Below are positions 26,836 to 35,097 of a stretch of DNA of 64,000 bases, one piece after another. Position numbers and translations under genes: made by a program. Below the pieces are notes generated by a model. That model saw only the letters and a list, made by a program, of their open reading frames with translations, had not been told where the DNA came from and searched no databases. Origin of the DNA: Halorussus salinisoli (GTDB lineage: Archaea; Halobacteriota; Halobacteria; Halobacteriales; Haladaptataceae); contig ML241305.1 in the NCBI GenBank assembly GCA_005239435.1, positions 581,289 to 645,288 on the forward strand. Direction: 5' to 3'. Position 1 is the stretch's first letter, and the number at the start of each line of letters is the position of its first letter.

Positions 26836-27006
26836 GTGTCTGACGACAACGTTCACGTCGACGTAGAGGTGGAGGTTGAGATCGAACCCGACGAACTCGA
26901 GATAGAGGTCGGTGATGCGACGGAGGCAGAGGCCGAACTCGAAGCGGACGGCGTGACCGCAGAGATTGACCTCGAGGTCGAGGTCGAAGACAGTTCGTAC
27001 GAATAG
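26836..27006 (+). CDS. Small acidic valine-glutamate repeat protein
   Basis: A 56-residue protein (start GTG) made largely of alternating acidic and aliphatic residues (VEVEVEIEPDELEIEV, later LEVEVED). It looks like one long beta-strand-forming or disordered acidic chain. The frame continues upstream to 26719, but that part is AT-rich and not acidic. It lies between the Rieske gene and the DUF7331-like gene, both under DtxR-like operators. It has no such operator itself. Function unknown. Confidence 0.5.
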   Translation: MSDDNVHVDVEVEVEIEPDELEIEVGDATEAEAELEADGVTAEIDLEVEVEDSSYE

Positions 27007-27049
27007 GAGGACTAGCGTCGTTTTGACCCAGAAGTAGAGATCTACCGAC

Positions 27050-27223
27050 TTACTCCGGGACGTCAACCGTCAAGTCGCTCGCAATCCAACCGTCGGTGTT
27101 GCCTTCCTCGGTCAGTACGTTCCGTCCGGGCCGCGTCTCGTGCAAGGTGAGCGTGGGGATGTCCGCCTCTACGTCGGTTTCTGCAACAGTTTCGTCGTGG
27201 TTCGTCTCCGAAGATGCGACCAT
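27050..27223 (-). CDS. Small acidic protein, DUF7331-like, iron-operator controlled
   Basis: A 57-residue protein: MVASSETNHDETVAETDVEA, then LTLHETRPGRNVLTEEGNTD, then GWIASDLTVDVPE. The single-domain pattern resembles small haloarchaeal DUF7331 proteins (a strand, a turn with Asn/Asp, then GWI or AWI and an acidic end). A DtxR-like palindrome at 27232-27247 lies between a TTTAAG box and the ATG, so expression is probably metal-regulated. Its role is unknown; the setting suggests the iron response. Confidence 0.65.
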   Translation of the reverse strand: MVASSETNHDETVAETDVEADIPTLTLHETRPGRNVLTEEGNTDGWIASDLTVDVPE

Positions 27224-27231
27224 GCGCGAGG

Positions 27232-27247
27232 TTTAGGCAGACCTAAA
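27232..27247. promoter_or_regulatory. DtxR/Idr-like operator upstream of the DUF7331-like gene
   Basis: The palindrome TTTAGG-CAGA-CCTAAA has the same half-sites and four-base spacer as the operator at 26675-26694. It lies 9-24 bases before the leaderless ATG at 27223. Confidence 0.7.
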
Positions 27248-27352
27248 TCTTAAAGGTTCTGGTTGCGACACCTTGACACACGGAACGCCCTCCGGTCTCT
27301 AGTCGGCCCGGTACCGACCTCCTCGTTTCGTCGTCCTGTTGAAGCGGGGTTG

Positions 27353-27886
27353 CTATGAAAAGGTAAGAGAATCTTCGTGAAGGAATTGACTGAACAGGTG
27401 GGCGTACTCCTCGAGGATAACGAGGTGATAGCGGAGTATTTCCCCCGTCGCATGATCGCCGTAGCTCTTGGCAAGTTCGATGTGACTGCTCACCTGTTCG
27501 ATGAGATCGCCATACGCTTGGAGGTCGTTTGCCAATGCCCTCTGGCTGACATAGATGTCTGCACCTTCGAATGGAACGTGGCTCTGTTGTTCGAGAGCGG
27601 CGGGCCCGCTACTGGGGACACCGCCGAGAGTGTGAATCCGGTCGGCGAGAGCGTCAGCAAAGCCTCTCATATCGTCGGCTGCATCGCGGAAGAAGCTGGT
27701 GAGTCCGTGATGGTGTGCTCCAGTGATCGTCCAGTAATGTTTCCGGAGTTGGTGGTAGAGGACAACCGTCGCGGCAAGGTCGATGTTGAGGGCTTCGACA
27801 ACGTGTTTAGCTTTTCCCACGTCCATACGCACAGAATTCCCGCCGACTGTCCCGGCTTGCTGGCGAACGTGTTGGTGTGACGCCAT
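27353..27886 (-). CDS. dpsA: Dps-type ferritin, first copy
   Basis: A 177-residue four-helix-bundle protein. The N-terminus (ASHQHVRQQAGTVGGNSVRMD) and the helix LAATVVLYHQLRKHYWTITGAHHHGL with downstream acidic residues give the intersubunit ferroxidase site of Dps/DpsA. It would oxidise and store iron, or protect DNA from peroxide. The ATG at 27886 was chosen because the other Dps here starts in the same way and a CTTTAA box lies about 30 bases upstream. An in-frame ATG at 27937 would add 17 residues. It is divergent from the second copy. Confidence 0.85.
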   Translation of the reverse strand: MASHQHVRQQAGTVGGNSVRMDVGKAKHVVEALNIDLAATVVLYHQLRKHYWTITGAHHHGLTSFFRDAADDMRGFADALADRIHTLGGVPSSGPAALEQQSHVPFEGADIYVSQRALANDLQAYGDLIEQVSSHIELAKSYGDHATGEILRYHLVILEEYAHLFSQFLHEDSLTFS

Positions 27887-28191
27887 TCCGGCTCGTAAGT
27901 CGGTACGTGCTTGGTTAAAGTCACCTATTTCCGGCATTCGTTATGGGTTCGGAGACGTCTCCTCGTTCTATTCCTTCTTATTCAGTGGTAGTTGCCTTTC
28001 AAGTTGGCACGTGCCCTTGGATGAACTCCATCGATCCCATTGAGTCGCGGTACCGCAACCACTTCTCCCTCCACAGTAACAATCGATAACGTGTAGCACA
28101 AACTGTAATATATAGAAAGATATTTTCCCCTCATGTCAAAATTATCTGTCAACTGTGAAACTATAAGAGGCGTGACGGTGTAGCGTCGCCC

Positions 28192-28728
28192 ATGGGAGCA
28201 CAACAGAAAGTCCGTCAAGAGGCTAATACCACCGGAGGGAATCCACTACGTCTCGATGAGGACAAGGCCGAACAGATTATCGACGCACTCAACACCGACC
28301 TCGCCGATGCGTACGTCCTATACCACCAGCTCCACAAGCACCATTGGAACGTTGAGGGGGCTGAACACCTCGGTATCCACGAATTCCTCGAAGAAGCCTA
28401 CGAAGATGTCGAGCGTGCTGCTGACGAGATCGCCGAGCGTGTTCAAGCTCTCGGAGGTGTCCCGCACGCCAGTATGACGGCGCTCTCGGATGCAGCAACG
28501 GTCGAACCCGAAGACGAAGACGTCTACGACATCCGGACTTCGTTTGAAAACGACATCGAGATGTATGGGAGCATCATGGAGAGTTACCGGGAGCACATTG
28601 AACTCGCCGATAATTTGGGGGATCACGCGACTGGCGAGATGCTCCGCCAGCAACTCGTCGAGCTCGAAGAGCACGTCCACGTCATCGATCACTACCTCGA
28701 GGACGACACCCTAGTCAGCCAATCATAA
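28192..28728 (+). CDS. dpsA: Dps-type ferritin, second copy
   Basis: A 178-residue Dps/DpsA paralogue of the gene at 27353. It begins MGAQQKVRQEANTTGGNPLRLD and carries ADAYVLYHQLHKHHWNVEGAEH with the conserved His and Asp/Glu ferroxidase ligands. An ACTATAAGAG box lies about 30 bases before the ATG. It is closer to canonical haloarchaeal DpsA than the first copy (LHKHHWNVEG against LRKHYWTITG). No TTAGG-N4-CCTAA operator is seen in front of it. The pair probably arose by duplication followed by divergence. Confidence 0.9.
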   Translation: MGAQQKVRQEANTTGGNPLRLDEDKAEQIIDALNTDLADAYVLYHQLHKHHWNVEGAEHLGIHEFLEEAYEDVERAADEIAERVQALGGVPHASMTALSDAATVEPEDEDVYDIRTSFENDIEMYGSIMESYREHIELADNLGDHATGEMLRQQLVELEEHVHVIDHYLEDDTLVSQS

Positions 28729-29141
28729 GCCGACCACTTCCGCTTGCTATTCTTCGTCATCGGACTCGCCTTAGCTATGGTATCGCTGTGTTCCAACCAT
28801 CTGTGTTATTTTGAATTACCATTTTGAGGGAAAGAAGCATCCACTGTGAGTGAGAACCAAAACGATTTTGTCGGCGATTAGGTAGAATGGGTATCTGATG
28901 AGATGGACAGATGTATCTTGACATACCAATTCTCTGAAACGCTCAATACACGCTCTGTACTGAGGGGCGGTTACACGGGCGATTCTGAATAGAGAAACCG
29001 TGCTACCAACTACCGCTAAAGACACGGGATTCCGAGCGACCACGGCCACGCGCGGTCGACGACGGCGACACGGACTACCGCTACGACGACCACGGCGACG
29101 ACGTCGACTCCGAGTCGTACCGAGGGTGTCTCGGTCGCGCC
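28729..29141. other. Gene-free region, possible mobile-element scar
   Basis: No gene is seen. The left part is AT-rich. The leftward strand near 28997-29030 reads GGAATCCCGTGTCTTTAGC, which resembles the 3' ends of haloarchaeal IS200/IS605-type elements; this is a weak resemblance only. From about 29040 GC rises back to host level, so this marks the right edge of the AT-richer iron block. Confidence 0.35.
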
Positions 29142-29324
29142 CTACCCCGCGAATTCCGTTTCGCGTTGGTCGGTCTCCCCGAGTTGTGCGACGAGCCACA
29201 GCACCGCGACGAACGGCAGAATCGGCAGGAGGACCACCGCGACGCCCGCCGCGATGACGTATCCGATGACGCCCATCTCGCTGTTCGGCGTCCGGCCTTT
29301 CATGCGAGACACTTGCCCGGTCAT
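29142..29324 (-). CDS. Small membrane protein, DUF7535-like
   Basis: A 60-residue protein with a short polar N-terminus (TGQVSRMKGRTPNSEMGVIG) and two closely spaced hydrophobic segments (YVIAAGVAVVLLPILPFVAVLWLVAQL). The pattern NSEMGVIGY followed by two helices fits haloarchaeal DUF7535. Function unknown. It is probably a separate unit from the MinD pair upstream. Confidence 0.65.
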   Translation of the reverse strand: MTGQVSRMKGRTPNSEMGVIGYVIAAGVAVVLLPILPFVAVLWLVAQLGETDQRETEFAG

Positions 29325-29359
29325 GGCACCAGAAGCTACGGATTCGACGGAGAAATGGG

Positions 29360-29950
29360 TTACTCCAACTCTCCGTCCAATCCCCACTGCTCGGCCCGCT
29401 CTTTCGCCTCCTCTCGGGCGCGGTCCCGAATCGCGGCGATCTTCTCCCCGTCGTCCAGGAACGCCTCCACCGCGTCCATCGACCCCGCTTCGCGCCCGTC
29501 TTCCCCGTCGTCGCTCCACTCCGGGGGTGCCGCCTCGCGCGTGCGCTCCGCGAGGGTCGAGTCGCCCGCGAGTCGGTCGGCGACCAGTCCCGGCGGCACG
29601 CGACGGTCCGACCGCGCGAACTCCGAGAGCGCGCCGTCGGCGTCCCGGAGTTCCACGTCGTAGGGTCCCGGCGCGGCGAGGTCGGCCAGCGCCTCCGGAC
29701 CGCCGCGGTCGGTGCCGGTGTGATACGCGAATCTGGGCACGCCGTCCTCGAAACCGACGACGCCCACCCCGTCGGCGTCGAGCAGGAGCGACCCCTGCGG
29801 TTCGAACACGGCGTAGCCCGTCAACTCGCGGTCGAGCGCGGTTACGAGCGGGTCGGCCGGGTCGGACTCGACCCGCGAGCGAAGCAGAGTCCCGTCGGGT
29901 AGGTCGGGTAGGCCGGACGGGCCTGAGTCGAGCGATTCCGCCGAAGTCAT
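29360..29950 (-). CDS. Partner of MinD-like ATPase (DUF8054-like)
   Basis: A 196-residue acidic protein. Residues about 20-130 form a domain with ELTGYAVFEPQGSLLLDADGVGVVGFEDGVPRFAYHTGTDRGGPEALADLAAPGPYDVEL, a strand-rich fold. A linker and a highly charged C-terminal helix follow (EKIAAIRDRAREEAKERAEQWGL), possibly coiled coil. Its ATG overlaps the stop of the MinD-like gene as ATGA, so the two are co-expressed and likely act together. No catalytic motif is evident. Confidence 0.7.
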   Translation of the reverse strand: MTSAESLDSGPSGLPDLPDGTLLRSRVESDPADPLVTALDRELTGYAVFEPQGSLLLDADGVGVVGFEDGVPRFAYHTGTDRGGPEALADLAAPGPYDVELRDADGALSEFARSDRRVPPGLVADRLAGDSTLAERTREAAPPEWSDDGEDGREAGSMDAVEAFLDDGEKIAAIRDRAREEAKERAEQWGLDGELE

Positions 29951-30720
29951 GGTGAGTCGGGGACGACGGCGCTCCGGAAGCGGTCGGCTACCTCGTCCGA
30001 TTCGCCCGCCCGAACGTCGAGGTTCGTCGCGGCCTCGCGGTAGGCGCGGGCCGCCTCGCTCTCGGGGGCGTGCGCGAGCAGGGGAACGCCGTCCCGTCGG
30101 GCCGCCCGCGCGGCGTCGGCGTCGGGTACCGTCGCCAGCGTCGGCCCGTCGAAGTAGCGTTCGGCCTTCTCGGCGACGCCGCTCGCGCCCTCGGCCTCGT
30201 GGACTTTGTTGAAGACGACGCCAGCGGTGTCGGTGCCGTAGGAGTGGGCGTACTCCTGTACTTTGAGACCGTCGCTGAGCGCCGGAATCGTCGGCTGGAG
30301 GACGACCACGACGCGGTCGGCGAGGACTATCGGGAGGACCGCGCTCTTCGACCCGAGCGCGGCGGGCGAGTCCAACAGGAGGACGTCGGTATCGTCCGCG
30401 AGTTGCGCGACCACCTCGCGGAGTCTGTCGGGGTCGGCCTCCTCGAACGCGGCGAGACTGGTTCCGCAGGGGACCACCGACATGCCGAATCGCTCGTAGA
30501 CGGCGTCGGCGACGTCGGCGTCGGTGTCCGCGACGAGCAGGTCGTGAAGCGTCGCGTCGGCGTCGGTCAGGCCGGTGTGGAAGAGCAGGTTGGCCATCCC
30601 CGTGTCGGCGTCGACTATCGTCACGTCGTACTCGTCGGCCAGCGCCATGCCGAGCGCTACCGTCGTGGTAGTCTTGCCGGTGCCGCCCTTCCCGCTGGCT
30701 ACCGCGAACGCCTCGACCAT
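29947..30720 (-). CDS. MinD/ParA-type P-loop ATPase
   Basis: A 257-residue ATPase of the MinD/ParA/SIMIBI class. The deviant Walker A motif ASGKGGTGKTTTTVAL is at about 8-22, the switch DADTGMANL follows, and LLLDSPAALGS is the Walker B region. No C-terminal amphipathic membrane-targeting helix is obvious. Haloarchaea carry several MinD paralogues that affect placement of motility and chemosensory machinery rather than the division site; which role this one has is open. A TTTTTAACA box sits about 30 bases upstream. A GTG directly before the ATG would add one residue. Confidence 0.88.
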   Translation of the reverse strand: MVEAFAVASGKGGTGKTTTTVALGMALADEYDVTIVDADTGMANLLFHTGLTDADATLHDLLVADTDADVADAVYERFGMSVVPCGTSLAAFEEADPDRLREVVAQLADDTDVLLLDSPAALGSKSAVLPIVLADRVVVVLQPTIPALSDGLKVQEYAHSYGTDTAGVVFNKVHEAEGASGVAEKAERYFDGPTLATVPDADAARAARRDGVPLLAHAPESEAARAYREAATNLDVRAGESDEVADRFRSAVVPDSP

Positions 30721-30860
30721 CACGCCGACGTTGCGCCCGATGTGTTAAAAACCTACGCTTGTGGAAGAAAGGCGGCGGTGCCACCACTCCGCCGAAGACG
30801 CCGGAAACGACCGTCGAGTAGAACTCGAACGCCCTCGTAGGGCATTGGTGTCACCCCACA

Positions 30861-30891
30861 CATTTATGTGGATTGTTATGGAAAATCCACA
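30861..30891 (+). promoter_or_regulatory. Promoter with palindromic operator for the first importer operon
   Basis: A CATTTATG TATA-like box (30861-30868) runs into a perfect 8-bp inverted repeat, TGTGGATT at 30867-30874 and AATCCACA at 30884-30891, with a nine-base spacer. The ATG follows seven bases later. A dimeric regulator bound here would control the whole downstream ABC operon. Confidence 0.65.
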
Positions 30892-30897
30892 CGAACG

Positions 30898-32268
30898 ATG
30901 GTTAACGATGGTAGGATAGACCCTGAGAAACGAGGGAATGGAAAGATAGCTTCGGGGACGGGAAACAATGATAAAAAGACGCCGGGGGGTTCCGACGTCG
31001 GTCGGCGTCGATTCCTGCACGTTGCCGGGACCGGCGTCGCGGCGACGTCGCTCGCGGGGTGTACGGGTGGGAGCCGGTCGAACGACGCGAAGACCCAGCA
31101 GGTACAGGGACCCATCAAAATCGGCGTACTCGCGCCCGAACCGGCGAACAATCCCATCGGCGCGTCGATGGCGAACTCGGCGGAACTCGCGGCGAACCAA
31201 CTCAACGAGAACGGCGGCGTCCTCGGCGCGAACGTCGAAATCGTCGTGAAGGACACGAAGGAAGACCCCGCGACCGGCCAACGGAAGTACCAGGAGTTGA
31301 CGGTCGGTGAGCAGGTCGACCTGACGACGGGCGTGTTCACGAGCGAGGTCCTGATGAACCTGATGTCCTCTATCGCCCAACAGCGGACGCTCCACATGAG
31401 TACCGGGGCGGCGACGCCCGAAGCGAGCCAGCGGGTCGCCGAAGACTACGACCGGTTCAAGTACTACTTCCGGACCGGGCCGGTCAACTCGACCTTTCTC
31501 GGACAGAACATGGTGGACTTCGCCGAGGCCAACTTCGAGTCGATGGGGTGGAACTCGGTCGCCATCCTCGCCGAGGACTTCAAGTGGACCGAGCCGATAT
31601 CCGAGGCGCTCGACGGTTCGCTGAGCGACGTGGGAATCGACGTGCCGGTCAACGAACGCTACGCGAGCGGGACGGAGAACTTCTCGCCCATCTACGACGA
31701 GGTGGCGAGCGCGGGCGTCGACGCGGCGTACGTCGTGATGGCGCACACCGGTACCGCCGCGGTGGTCCAGTGGGCGAAACAGCAGCGACCGTTCGGGTTC
31801 GGCGGCATCCACGTGCCGATGCAACTGCCCTCGTACTACGAGTCGGTCAACGGGGCGAGCCGGTACGCGGTGACTCAGAACTCCGCGACGCCGACGAGCG
31901 AGATAACCGAGAAGACGGTGCCGTACGCGAACGCGTACAGGGAGGCGAACGGTAAGTTCCCCGTCTACACCGGCTACATCACCTTCGACGCGGTCAAGCA
32001 GTACGCCGAGGCGGTGAGGCAGGCCGGGAGCAAGGACGCCGAAGAAGTCATCCCGGTGCTGGAAGACATGTCGTACACTGGGACCACGACCGGAGCGCTC
32101 GAATACTACGGACGGGACGAACAGTTCCCGCACGACGTGAAGTACGGACAGAACCACGCGTGGCCGGTCTGGCTTCAGTGGAAGGAGACCGACGGGACGG
32201 GCAGTCAAGAGGTCATCTGGCCCGACGACCTCGCGACGACCGAGTACGAGTCCCCGCCGTGGGTCTGA
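30898..32268 (+). CDS. ABC importer substrate-binding lipoprotein (branched-chain amino-acid type), system 1
   Basis: A 456-residue exported protein. A Tat signal RRRFL (37-41) and a lipobox-like LAGC ending at C55 indicate export in folded form and lipid anchoring. The rest is a LivK-type (HAAT) type I periplasmic-binding fold: IKIGVLAPEPANNPIGASM, LAANQLNENGGVLGANVEIVVKD, TTGVFTSEVLMNLM. Family members bind amino acids, but also amides, urea and aromatic or dicarboxylic acids. The catabolic neighbours here suggest an organic acid. It is the first gene of a five-gene importer operon with a palindromic operator at the promoter. Confidence 0.9.
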   Translation: MVNDGRIDPEKRGNGKIASGTGNNDKKTPGGSDVGRRRFLHVAGTGVAATSLAGCTGGSRSNDAKTQQVQGPIKIGVLAPEPANNPIGASMANSAELAANQLNENGGVLGANVEIVVKDTKEDPATGQRKYQELTVGEQVDLTTGVFTSEVLMNLMSSIAQQRTLHMSTGAATPEASQRVAEDYDRFKYYFRTGPVNSTFLGQNMVDFAEANFESMGWNSVAILAEDFKWTEPISEALDGSLSDVGIDVPVNERYASGTENFSPIYDEVASAGVDAAYVVMAHTGTAAVVQWAKQQRPFGFGGIHVPMQLPSYYESVNGASRYAVTQNSATPTSEITEKTVPYANAYREANGKFPVYTGYITFDAVKQYAEAVRQAGSKDAEEVIPVLEDMSYTGTTTGALEYYGRDEQFPHDVKYGQNHAWPVWLQWKETDGTGSQEVIWPDDLATTEYESPPWV

Positions 32269-32292
32269 CCGACGCCCACTCGCTCTTCAATC

Positions 32293-33159
32293 ATGGTTGA
32301 CGCTCTCACTACGGCTATCAACGCCGTCACGATTAGCGCGCTGTACGCACTCGTCGCCATCGGATTCACGCTGATATTCGGCGTCGGCGGCGTGTTGAAC
32401 CTGGCGCACGGTGCGATTCTCACCATCGGCGCGTTCACGGCGTACTACGCCACGAGCGCGCTGGGCCTCGGCATCTGGACCGGAACGGTCGCCGCACTCG
32501 TCGTCGCCGGACTGTTCAGCGCGGTGCTGTACGTCGGGATGATTCGGTGGGTCCAGGACGAACCGATAATGGTGATGATACTGACGCTCGTCTCCGCCAT
32601 CGCCATCGAGCAGTTCTTCCTCGTCGTCGTCGGCACCCAACCCAAGGCGGTTCCCTCCCTGCTTCGGGGCCAACTCACGGTCGCCGGGAGTACGGTCCAG
32701 ACGAATCAGGCCCTGACGTTCGTGCTCTCGTGGCTCCTCATCGGCGCGTTGATAGTGGCGGTCAACTACACGCAGACCGGCAAGGCCATCCTCGCAACCA
32801 GCATGAGTACGAAAGGGGCCGCGCTCGTCGGCATCGAGACCGACCGTATGTACCTCTACACCTGGTTTCTCGCGGGCGCACTCGCGGGAGTCGCCGGCGT
32901 CTTCCTCGCCTCGGTCAGAACCGCTGGCTGGGCGATGGGTCGCGGGCCGCTGATACTCTCGTTCTCCATCGTGGTCATCGGCGGTATCGGGTCCATCCGG
33001 GGGAGCGTGATCGGAGCGTACCTCATCGGGTTCCTCGAAGTGTTCGTAGTCACGTACGTGGACTCGAGTCTGAGTGGTCTCGCGGCGCTGGTCGTACTCG
33101 TGGTCGTCCTGCTGGTAAAGCCCGAAGGACTGTTCGGCCGCGAACTCGCGGAGGCCTGA
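32293..33159 (+). CDS. ABC importer permease, LivH type, system 1
   Basis: A 288-residue inner-membrane permease with about eight helices. It has the LivH signature stretches FTLIFGVGGVLNLAHGAILTIGAF and, near the C-terminus, FSIVVIGGIGSIRGSVIGAYLIGFLE. It pairs with the LivM-type permease that starts three bases after its stop codon. It lies 24 bases downstream of the binding-protein gene. Confidence 0.92.
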   Translation: MVDALTTAINAVTISALYALVAIGFTLIFGVGGVLNLAHGAILTIGAFTAYYATSALGLGIWTGTVAALVVAGLFSAVLYVGMIRWVQDEPIMVMILTLVSAIAIEQFFLVVVGTQPKAVPSLLRGQLTVAGSTVQTNQALTFVLSWLLIGALIVAVNYTQTGKAILATSMSTKGAALVGIETDRMYLYTWFLAGALAGVAGVFLASVRTAGWAMGRGPLILSFSIVVIGGIGSIRGSVIGAYLIGFLEVFVVTYVDSSLSGLAALVVLVVVLLVKPEGLFGRELAEA

Positions 33160-33161
33160 CC

Positions 33162-34310
33162 ATGTCCGAGACCACCGAACGCGAGTCCTACCGCGACCTG
33201 CTCGACCCGACCTCGCTGGCGCTGCGCCACCAACTCGGCGTCCTCGGACTGGTGGCACTCGGCCTGCTCCCGTTGGGACTCGGCCCCCTGATGGTCCTGA
33301 AGCTCACGGGCGCGCTGTACTTCGCCATGTTCGCCATGAGTTGGGACGTCGTTTCGGGATACACCGGCCAGATAAGCTTCGGCCACGGTCTCTTCTTCGC
33401 GGTCGGGGGTTACTCGTCGGCCCTGCTCAACCTGAACTGGGGCGTCGAACCCACGATAGCGGTCGTGGTCGGGATGGTGCTCGCGGCGCTGGCAGGTATC
33501 GTCGTCGGCGTGCCCGCGCTCCGGTTGGAGGGACCGTACCTCTCGCTCGTCACGCTGGTCGCGCCGCTCATCCTGCTTCAGGTGTTCATCGTGTTCAGCG
33601 ACACCTTCGGCGGCGAACTGGGGCTGTCGAGTCCCGAAGCGTTGCTCTCGTTCGAGAGCTTCGAGACCGCCATCACGGCCAACTACTACCTCGCGCTCGG
33701 CCTGTTCGCGTTCGTGTTACTCGTCCTGCTGGCGGTCACGCGCTCGGACGCCGGAGCGGTGTTCACCGCCATCCGGGAGGACGAGGACGCGGTCGCCGCG
33801 GCGGGCCTCAACCCGGCGAAGTTCAAGGTGTTCGCGTTCGTGCTGAGCGCCGCGGTCGGCGGTCTCGCCGGAGCGGCGTTCGTCCACACCCCGGTCGGCA
33901 ATCCCCAACCCAGCCAACTCCTCGTCCTCACCGTCAGCATCGAGGTGATAATCGCCAGCGTCCTCGGCGGTATGGGGACCATCGTCGGCCCGGCGGTCGG
34001 CGGCCTGTTCTACTTCATGCTCCGGGACTACCTCGGCGGTCTCGCGTGGACCGTGCCGGTGTTCGACGTACCGGTGTCGGAACTCGACCTGCTCCTGTTC
34101 TCGATGGTCACGCTCGCGCTCCTGTTCTTCCTCCCCGGCGGCATCGTTCGGTGGACGATACGGAACGGGCGGCGAGCGTGGCGACGCGGCGACCGAGGCG
34201 ACGGACGGGTCGTCCCGGACGGCGGGACCACGCCACTCGAACGAACCGCGACCTCGTATCGAGAGGCGCTGAGCGACGGGTCTCCACGGGAGGACGACGA
34301 TGAGTGCTGA
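33162..34310 (+). CDS. ABC importer permease, LivM type, system 1
   Basis: A 382-residue permease with about ten helices. Typical LivM segments are WDVVSGYTGQISFGHGLFFAVGGY and IVGPAVGGLFYFMLRDYL. A charged cytoplasmic C-terminal tail of some 50 residues (from RNGRRAWRRGDRGDG) extends beyond the last helix, longer than in most LivM proteins. Its end overlaps the start of the next gene by 11 bases. Confidence 0.92.
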   Translation: MSETTERESYRDLLDPTSLALRHQLGVLGLVALGLLPLGLGPLMVLKLTGALYFAMFAMSWDVVSGYTGQISFGHGLFFAVGGYSSALLNLNWGVEPTIAVVVGMVLAALAGIVVGVPALRLEGPYLSLVTLVAPLILLQVFIVFSDTFGGELGLSSPEALLSFESFETAITANYYLALGLFAFVLLVLLAVTRSDAGAVFTAIREDEDAVAAAGLNPAKFKVFAFVLSAAVGGLAGAAFVHTPVGNPQPSQLLVLTVSIEVIIASVLGGMGTIVGPAVGGLFYFMLRDYLGGLAWTVPVFDVPVSELDLLLFSMVTLALLFFLPGGIVRWTIRNGRRAWRRGDRGDGRVVPDGGTTPLERTATSYREALSDGSPREDDDEC

Positions 34311-35097
34311 CAGTTCCACGGACGAGAGCGCGGAGGCGACGACGGAGTCGTACGGGCCGGACGACGGCATCCTCGTGCTGGACGGTCTGACGAAGCGGTT
34401 CGGCGGACTGACGGCGGTCGACGACCTCTCGTTCGCAGTGGAGGACGGCGAGATACTGGGCTTCATCGGGCCGAACGGCGCGGGCAAGTCGACGACGTTC
34501 AACTGCGTGATGGGGACGTACCCGCCCACCGAGGGGACGGTGTGGTACCGCGGCGACGACGTGACCGGCGAGTCGTCCCACGGAATGGTCAAGCGCGGGA
34601 TGGCCCGGACGTTCCAGTCGTTCCGACCGCTCCACGACCGAACTATCGTCCAGAACGTCGCGCTCGCACTCGTTCCGGATAGAATTGCGTCCCTCTCGGG
34701 TCTCCGAGGGGAGACCCGACGACGCGCGGCCGACATCTGCGAGCGAGTCGGACTGAGCGACCGACTCGACCAACGCCCGGACGAGCTACCGCACGCGGGC
34801 CTGTTGCGACTGGAACTCGGCCGCGCGCTCGCCACCGACCCCGACCTGTTGCTGGTCGACGAACCGTTCGCGGGCCTCTCCAACCGGGAGGTCGCGGGGA
34901 TATCCGAGTTGTTGGAGTCGCTCCGAGACGACGGCATCACGATGGTCGTCGTGGACCACAACATGCGGGGACTCCTCTCGCTCATCGACCGCGCGGTCGT
35001 CATCCAGTTCGGTTCCAAAATCGCCGAGGGACGACCCGAGGCTATCAAACGCGACCCGCGCGTTCAGGAGGCGTACTTCGGAGGTGAGACGCCGTGA
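34300..35097 (+). CDS. ABC importer ATPase, LivG type, system 1
   Basis: A 265-residue ATPase. Walker A is GPNGAGKST, Walker B is LLLVDEPFAGL, and VVVDHNM gives the switch His. The signature loop reads LPHAGLLRLELGRAL, where many relatives have LPYGQQR, a mild deviation. An acidic N-terminal extension of about 20 residues precedes the domain. It functions with the LivF-type ATPase, whose start overlaps its stop. Confidence 0.9.
   Translation: MSADSSTDESAEATTESYGPDDGILVLDGLTKRFGGLTAVDDLSFAVEDGEILGFIGPNGAGKSTTFNCVMGTYPPTEGTVWYRGDDVTGESSHGMVKRGMARTFQSFRPLHDRTIVQNVALALVPDRIASLSGLRGETRRRAADICERVGLSDRLDQRPDELPHAGLLRLELGRALATDPDLLLVDEPFAGLSNREVAGISELLESLRDDGITMVVVDHNMRGLLSLIDRAVVIQFGSKIAEGRPEAIKRDPRVQEAYFGGETP

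Noticed and set aside
30877-31397. Long leftward open frames opposite the importer genes (for example 30745-32208 and 30876-31397)
   Set aside because: They are mirror frames of high-GC codons; composition is basic and without family features, while the forward frame has a Tat signal and a binding-protein fold.
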